DNA from: an uncultured Verrucomicrobiales bacterium
GTDB lineage: Bacteria > Verrucomicrobiota > Verrucomicrobiia > Verrucomicrobiales > DEV007
Assembly: GCA_943789025.1 (NCBI GenBank)
Contig: CALSSN010000016.1
Location: 171,976 to 235,975 of the forward strand
Length of the DNA stretch: 64,000 bases
Direction: 5' to 3'
The notes beneath the pieces were generated by a model. That model saw only the letters and a list, made by a program, of their open reading frames with translations, was not told the DNA's origin and did no database searches. Made by a program: the position numbers and the translations under genes. Of this stretch, positions 59,507 to 64,000 are shown in pieces (within the stretch, counting starts at the first letter, position 1; every line of letters begins with the position of its first letter).

Positions 59507-59764
59507 ATGACAGCTATAACCTATACAGCCGCACGAGAAAATCTGGCTTCTACGATGAGTCAAGTTTGCGAGAATCACGACCCTGTGATCATTACTCGTA
59601 AGCGTGATCAAGCAGTAGTAATGGTTTCTTTGGAAGACTATGAGTCTCTTCAGGAGACAGCTTACCTATTACGTTCTCCCAAGAACGCCACCAGGCTTTC
59701 TGAAGGCATTTCTCAGCTTGAGAAGGGGCAAGGCGTTGTGAAGAGTTTGGATGAGTTACTATGA
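59507..59764 (+). CDS. yefM: YefM/Phd-type antitoxin
   Basis: This 85-residue antitoxin has the Phd/YefM DNA-binding fold at the N-terminus (MTAITYTAARENLASTMSQV, VIITRKRDQAVVMVSLEDYE). The C-terminal tail (GISQLEKGQGVVKSLDELL) should wrap and neutralise YoeB. It overlaps the toxin start by four bases. The gene is AT-rich compared with its surroundings, pointing to transfer. It is autoregulated through the operator just upstream. Confidence 0.93.
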   Translation: MTAITYTAARENLASTMSQVCENHDPVIITRKRDQAVVMVSLEDYESLQETAYLLRSPKNATRLSEGISQLEKGQGVVKSLDELL

Positions 59765-60018
59765 ACGTCCAATTTTCTGACCGAGCTTGGGAGGATTATA
59801 CCTATTGGCAGCAATACGATCGTAAACTGGTTAAAAAAATCAACGCCCTTTTATCTGATATTGGTCGAGACAACCCATATGAGGGAATCGGCAAGCCGGA
59901 GCCTTTAAAGCATGCTTTTTCTGGGTTCTGGTCTCGGCGGATTAATGATGAGCACAGATTGGTATATCGAGTTTGTGATGATATTATCCAAGTAGCTCAG
60001 GCAAGATACCACTACTGA
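59761..60018 (+). CDS. yoeB: YoeB-type ribosome-dependent RNase toxin
   Basis: This 85-residue RelE-superfamily toxin cleaves mRNA at the ribosomal A site. All expected catalytic positions are present: Glu in GKPEPLKHAFSGFWSRRI (about 47), Arg in NDEHRLVYRV (about 66) and the terminal His-Tyr (84-85). It pairs with yefM through an ATGA overlap. The module sits between two IS1380 remnants in the same orientation and is AT-rich. Confidence 0.95.
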   Translation: MNVQFSDRAWEDYTYWQQYDRKLVKKINALLSDIGRDNPYEGIGKPEPLKHAFSGFWSRRINDEHRLVYRVCDDIIQVAQARYHY

Positions 60019-60117
60019 AAGACCAGCAGAACAAGTCGCCGTAACCACCCGGCGCACGTAGCCTTTCACGCCGAACGCCCACCGCGGGCGGAGACTTGAA
60101 GATACAAGTGCCTGCAG

Positions 60118-60159
60118 TTTTAGGTTTTAGGTTTTAGGTATTAGGTATTAGGTCTTAGG
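60118..60159 (+). repeat. Heptamer tandem repeat TTTTAGG/TATTAGG
   Basis: Six consecutive 7-base units (TTTTAGG three times, TATTAGG twice, TCTTAGG once) lie between yoeB and IS copy 2. The period-7 pattern also occurs elsewhere in the window with different sequences. Confidence 0.95.
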
Positions 60160-60184
60160 AGCCATCCGGAGCTGGAGCTATCAA

Positions 60185-60765
60185 CCTAAAAACGTAAATG
60201 GGCACAGTTGAATCGTCGGATTGGCAGGCCATTCCGTGCGATTTGATCGATGACTGTGCAAGGGTGCGATTTTCATCCGCTGAGCAGCAATTTCGCGTCG
60301 GGAGGAACCCCCGATAGCCATTTTCCGCCAAGCCAACGGCGCAAAAGACGCGTTAACAGCAAGGACCATCGTTGCTCGATCGTCCATTGCTCCGCAATGG
60401 CCATCATGTAGTGGAGCTGGCTGCTGACCTCCCTGACTGCCCGGGCAATCGCTTCGCCATATTCGTGCTGAAGGCTGACTTTCACCTTTCTCTGGCCACC
60501 ACTCTGAACCTGCCGGGCTACCCCGTGCATGAGGGCCGGGCGGCTGGTGATCGCCTCCCGGTGATGCTCTTCGTCGTAGAAACGGACGTAGAGGTTCCAC
60601 CAGTTGGAGAACAGTGCCACAAGGTTCGCCATCAGCCGACAGGGGGCGATCTGACGCGTCGTGTAGCCGGACCAGCCCCATTGGTTTTTGAGTTCATCGA
60701 AGTTGTTTTGATGCCGAATCAGCAATCTGGCATGGGCATCTATCTTCGATTCACAATCACTGCGC
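60185..60765 (-). mobile_element. IS1380-family remnant, copy 2
   Basis: Nearly identical to the first 580 bases of copy 1, starting at the same CCTAAAAACG edge. It holds only the C-terminal 170 or so transposase residues. At 60766 the sequence switches abruptly to an ATPase gene, in a different orientation and without a matching IS end. Confidence 0.88.
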
Positions 60766-60766
60766 C

Positions 60767-61817
60767 GGCTTCATCGGCCAGTTTCCCGAGCGCGTCGCCA
60801 TCGACGAGGTCCAGCGTGCACCCGAACTCCTGCTCGCCATCAAGGCTGCGGTCGATGCCGACCGCCGGCCCGGTCGCTTCCTGCTGACCGGATCGGCGAA
60901 CCTGCTTCAGCTCCCGCGCCTCGCCGACTCACTGGCCGGCCGGATGGAGTGCCTGTTCCTGCAACCGCTCACCGAGGCGGAGAAGCAGGAGTCGCAGGGC
61001 GCATTCCTTGGGAAATTCCTCACCGGCGACCTCGGCGAACCCCTCGCCGCCACCGCGCCCCCGGGACCATCCACCCTCCCGGGCCGGCTCGTCGCGGGCG
61101 GGTATCCCGAGCCCTCCCGGCGCTCCCCCCCCTCGCGCCCGCCAGTGGCACCGGCAGTATCTTCGCTCGATGATCGAGCGCGATATCCACGACGTGGCGC
61201 GCATCCACGACGGCGATCAGGTCGGACGGCTGCTCGAGATGCTTGCCCTGCGCACCGGGGAGCTTCTCAATGTCTCCTCGCTCGGCTGCGGCCTTGGGAT
61301 CGACCGGCAGACGGCCGAACGCTACCTCGCCGTGCTGGAGAAGCTGTTCCTCGTCCGCCGTCTGCCGGCCTGGCACCGCAACTCCGCGAAGCGCCTGGTC
61401 AAGACCCCGAAGGTCCACCTGTGCGATTCCGGACTCGCCGCCACCCTCGCCGGCCTGCAGCCGGACGACTGGATTGCGGAGCGCGGGCGCTTCGGGCACC
61501 TCCTCGAGTCCTTCGTCGTCCAGCAGCTCGTCGCCCAGGCGGGGTGGACCGACCCCGACCTCCGCTTCCACCACTACCGGGACAAGGACAAGGTCGAGGT
61601 CGACTGCGTCATCACCCGCGGCCGCAAGGTCTGGGGGCTCGAGATCAAGACGGCAGCCAGCGTCCGCCCGACCGACGGCAGGGGCCTGCGGCGGCTCGCC
61701 GACCAGGCGGGCGGCAACTACCAGGGCGGTGCGCTCCTCTACGACGGCGCATCCGTCCTCCGTCTCGACCAGAACGGCCACCTCGCCGTGCCCCTCCGCA
61801 AGCTCTGGGAACTTTGA
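60767..61817 (+). pseudogene. DUF4143-type AAA ATPase, 5'-truncated and frameshifted
   Basis: This is the C-terminal part of an ATP-binding protein of the AAA_14/DUF4143 family, about 350 residues of a usual 400-450. Walker B is RVAIDEVQRAPELL and the next conserved strand GRFLLTGSANLL; the Walker A part was lost at the junction with IS copy 2. The DUF4143 part (MIERDIHDVARIHDGDQVGR, LLNVSSLGCGLGIDRQT, VHLCDSGLAA) and the PD-(D/E)XK-like end (EVDCVITRGRKVWGLEIK) are intact apart from one extra C in the run 61125-61132. The role of such ATPases is unclear. Confidence 0.78.
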
Positions 61818-62120
61818 GCGATTAATATGGCATGCGGGGTGCGAAGCGAAGGATCTCGTGCAAAGCCCCCCGATCCATCGTGGCGAAGGCTTCCAACCTT
61901 TGTGCTCCGCTATCCCGATATCCGAAGACCAAGCCTGGAAACCTTGCCCAGTGCCTGCCCGTGCCTGCGCCCCAATCCCCCGCACATTCGGCGCTCTCGG
62001 CGAGAGGCGCCCTACCTGCAAACGCTCACCCGTCAGCCCACGCGCACTGCCCGTGGTAGGGCGTGCCTCGCCGAGGCCGCCGCTGTTGTTCTCGCCTGCC
62101 CGTGCCCTGCCCCCTCCTCC
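61818..62120. other. Gap before the repeat array
   Basis: About 300 bases between the ATPase remnant and the heptamer array. GC-rich palindromic pieces such as CCTCGCCGAGGCCGCC resemble parts of the 85-bp repeat further right. No gene or RNA seen. Confidence 0.5.
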
Positions 62121-62763
62121 CACCTGTCACCTCCCCCCACCTGTCACCTGTCACCTGTCACTCGTCACCGCTGCGAAGCTGCTCCTTGTCACCTCTCACC
62201 TGTCACTTGTCACCGCTGCGAAGCTGCTCCCTGTCACCCTTCTCCACCCCTCCCTCGCCTGCTCGGGCGGCGCCCTCGGCGAGGCCGCCCTACCTGGGTT
62301 TCCGCCTCTCCTTACCTCATCCGCCACCTCCCACCTCTCACCTCTCACCTCTCACCTCTCACCTCTCACCTGTCACTTCCCACCTCCCACCTCTCACCTC
62401 CCCCCCCCTGTCACCTGTCACCTGTCACCTGTCCCACCTCCCACCTCTCACTTGTCACCTCTCGCCTCCCCCCACCTGTCACTTGTCACTTGTCACTTGT
62501 CACCTGTCACTTGTCACCGCAGCGAAGCTGCTCCTTGTCACCTGTCACTGTCACCTGCCCCCTGTCACCTGTCACCGCAGCGAAGCTGCTCCCTGTCACT
62601 TGTCACCGCTGCGACGCTCCCCCCCCCTGTCACCTGTCACCGCAGCGAAGCTGCTCCCTGTCACTTGTCACCGCTGCGACGCTCCCCCCCCCCTGTAACT
62701 TGTCACCTGTCACTTGTCACCCGCAGCGAAGCTCCGCCGCCCCGCCACCTGTAACTTGTCACC
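62121..62763 (+). repeat. Large heptamer array (CACCTGT and variants)
   Basis: About 640 bases built mainly of the 7-mers CACCTGT, CACCTCT, CACCTCC and CACTTGT in tandem. They are interrupted several times by a longer unit containing GCGAAGCTGCTCCCTGTCA or a close variant (GCGACGCTCC). Long open frames here are an artefact of the period-7 repeat, which reads through all frames as a repeating heptapeptide. It resembles short tandem repeat arrays known in other bacteria; no product is expected. Confidence 0.95.
62247..62330 (+). repeat. 85-bp repeat, copy 1
   Basis: First of three copies of a unit with the palindromic core GGGCGGC-N12-GCCGCCC, preceded by CCCCTCCCTCGCCTGCTC and followed by CTACCTGGGTTTCCGCC. 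It is embedded in the heptamer array. Confidence 0.9.
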
Positions 62764-62790
62764 GGCGGCTCCGCCGCCCCCCACCTCTCA

Positions 62791-62954
62791 ATTGACTCCT
62801 TCGCCCCTCAGGCTCAGTCACCCTGCGGGCTGCCCTGTGGGCAGTCTATCTCCAGTCGCACCGCTCCTTTCGATTGACTCCTTCGCTCCTCAGGCTCAGT
62901 CACCCTGCGGGCTGCCCTGTGGGCAGTCTATCTCCAGTCGCACCGCTCCTTTCG
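62791..62954 (+). repeat. 82-bp tandem duplication
   Basis: Two adjacent copies of an 82-bp unit (62791-62872 and 62873-62954) differ by only one base (GCCCCTC/GCTCCTC). The unit starts ATTGACTCCTTCG and ends CCGCTCCTTTCG. No coding potential seen. Confidence 0.95.
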
Positions 62955-62983
62955 ATTCTAAATTCTAAATTCTCACTTCTCAT

Positions 62984-63067
62984 CCCCTCCCTCGCCTGCT
63001 CGGGCGGCGCCCTCGGCGAGGCCGCCCTACCTGGGTTTCCGCCTTTCCTTATCTCATCCGCCACCTC
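62984..63067 (+). repeat. 85-bp repeat, copy 2
   Basis: Second copy of the 85-bp unit, almost identical to copy 1 over its length, again followed by short CACCTGT heptamers. Confidence 0.9.
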
Positions 63068-63100
63068 TCACCTGTCACCTGTCACCTGTCACCTGTCACC
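63063..63100 (+). repeat. Second short CACCTGT array
   Basis: About five CACCTGT-type heptamers followed by GGCGGCTCCGCCGCC, a hairpin that ends this and the larger array. Confidence 0.9.
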
Positions 63101-63126
63101 GGCGGCTCCGCCGCCCTCCACACCAC

Positions 63127-63163
63127 CCCCTCCCTCGCCTGCTCGGGCGGCGCCCTCGGCGAG
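63127..63163 (+). repeat. 85-bp repeat, copy 3, truncated
   Basis: Third copy of the 85-bp unit. It stops after CCCTCGGCGAG, where the transposase frame begins, so the junction falls inside the palindrome. Confidence 0.88.
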
Positions 63164-64000
63164 ATCGGCCGAACCCATTTCTTCGAGACCCTCAAAAGCA
63201 GCCGCCGACTCTCCCTCTGCCAGGAGGCCGCCCACTCGATCCATGACCATCTGGCCTCGGCGGCGCCCGACCGCCTGGCCCCCATCCCGTCGCTCGAGGG
63301 CTTCGAGATATTCGCCGGAGATGGCCACTGGCACGCCGCCGCCGCGCACGACCCGAAGAAATCCGGAAAGAAGCACGCCGTCGGACATCTCTACGGGCTC
63401 GACCTCAGACACAATGCCCTCTTCCATCTCCAGGCTGCCGACCAGCAGAACAAGCTCAAGGAGCACGACATGTCGGGGCTCAAGCGCACGGCGATCGAGG
63501 ACCTGCGCCGTGGTGCCCCGAAGGGGAAGAGGGTGCTTTGGATCTGGGATCGCGCGGGCATCGACTTCCGGCAGTGGTACCGCTGGAAACAGGGCAGCGG
63601 CATCTACTTCCTCAGCCACGCCAAGGAGAACATGCGCCCGGAGACCCTCTGCGAGCACCCGTGGGAGCAGGGCGACGCGGTCAACAACGGCGTCGTCTCC
63701 GACCGCGAGGTCTCCACCAGCCAGGGGGTGAGCGTGCGCCAGGTCATCTACACCGATCCCGCCACCGACAGGGAGTTCACCTTCATCACGAACCTTCCCA
63801 GATCGATCCCACCAGGCGTGATCGCCCAGCTCTACCGGATGCGCTGGGATGCGGAGAAAGTTTTCGACGAACTCAAGAACAAGCTCGGCGAGAAAAAGGG
63901 CTGGGCGTCCTCCCCGAATGCCAAAGCGATGCAGGCGTCCTTCCTCTGCATGGCCCACAACCTGATCGAGGTCGAATCCCTCCGGCTGGAGAGGGAGCAC
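63161..64000 (+). pseudogene. IS4-like transposase, 5'-truncated and running off the window
   Basis: A frame of 280 codons is open from the 85-bp repeat to the last base. It encodes a DDE transposase of IS4 type: FEIFAGDGHWHAAAAHDPKK (first Asp), RVLWIWDRAGIDFRQWYRWK (second Asp) and LYRMRWDAEKVFDELKNKLG (Y-R-E-K signature). No start codon of its own is visible: the N-terminal part is replaced by the repeat, so the left side is truncated. The right side continues outside the window. Confidence 0.85.

Noticed and set aside
57820..60765. Intact composite transposon
   Set aside because: Both IS copies are truncated and in the same orientation, and no target duplications were found, so only a remnant is claimed.
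61243..62754. Long open frames of up to 500 residues over the repeat array
   Set aside because: The frames are produced by the period-7 repeat and GC-rich DNA; the translations are simple heptapeptide repeats without conserved domains.
62121..62763. Possible CRISPR array
   Set aside because: Repeats are 7 bases with no unique spacers of regular length; there are no cas genes in the window.

Overview
The window looks like a chromosomal segment of a Verrucomicrobiota bacterium. The evidence is a eukaryotic-type HisA, a TIGR04073-type exosortase-associated protein, a very long GreA with an extra N-terminal region, and an imuA operator that fits the verrucomicrobial LexA motif as I recall it (TGTTC-N4-GAACA). 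The housekeeping part (1-57.7 kb) is moderately GC-rich with uniform codon use. The last 6 kb is a mobile or repeat-rich patch.

Layout. 0-7 kb: two CNNM/CBS proteins, hisA, a fructosamine-kinase-like gene, ftsB-like, eno, long greA. 7-14 kb: TIGR04073 protein, flavodoxin-less CysJ-like reductase, RNase Z-like MBL protein, TPR protein, 2-oxo acid dehydrogenase E1 alpha/beta, Lon-substrate-domain protein. 14-20 kb: rpsO-pnp, engB, full-length cysJ. 20-26 kb: a type II secretion/type IV pilus assembly operon (two GspE-type ATPases, GspF, GspG). 26-33 kb: menF-menD-menH followed by an AddA-like helicase-nuclease. 33-36 kb: accA, a LysM protein and a conserved unknown. 36-43 kb: SWIM/SNF2 helicase, RluE-like pseudouridine synthase, a 3' remnant of katG, imuB and imuA behind a LexA box. 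43-57.7 kb: E2 acyltransferase, an EF-G paralogue, a GT87-like membrane protein, a tRNA-Sec gene, LolA-like protein, methyltransferase, cysteine desulfurase, rhodanese, glycogen phosphorylase, phosphoglycolate phosphatase. 57.8-64 kb: two truncated, nearly identical IS1380-type transposase copies bracketing an AT-rich YefM/YoeB module, a truncated DUF4143-type ATPase, about 1.3 kb of heptameric and longer repeats, and a 5'-truncated IS4-like transposase running off the end.

Three things span the window. First, a roughly 230-bp dispersed repeat with terminal inverted repeats occurs four times in intergenic gaps. Second, nine sites in eight genes (hisA, eno, E1 beta, menD, menF, accA twice, the LysM gene, the DUF4143 ATPase) are split by a single extra base in a homopolymer. 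All nine are +1, and several genes are normally essential, so base-calling or assembly error is the simplest reading. Third, short tandem repeats, mostly period 7, recur in intergenic DNA and become a large array near the right end.

Functional themes: central metabolism (eno, E1/E2, glgP, gph), menaquinone synthesis (menF/D/H), fatty acid initiation (accA), RNA and translation (rpsO, pnp, engB, greA, EF-G, RluE-like), envelope and secretion (gsp genes, LolA-like, glycine-zipper lipoprotein, LysM) and DNA repair or mutagenesis (AddA-like, imuA/imuB). No CRISPR array, rRNA or obvious phage was seen. The strongest candidates for something unusual are the palindromic 230-bp element and the heptamer array; I saw no clear multi-gene defence system.
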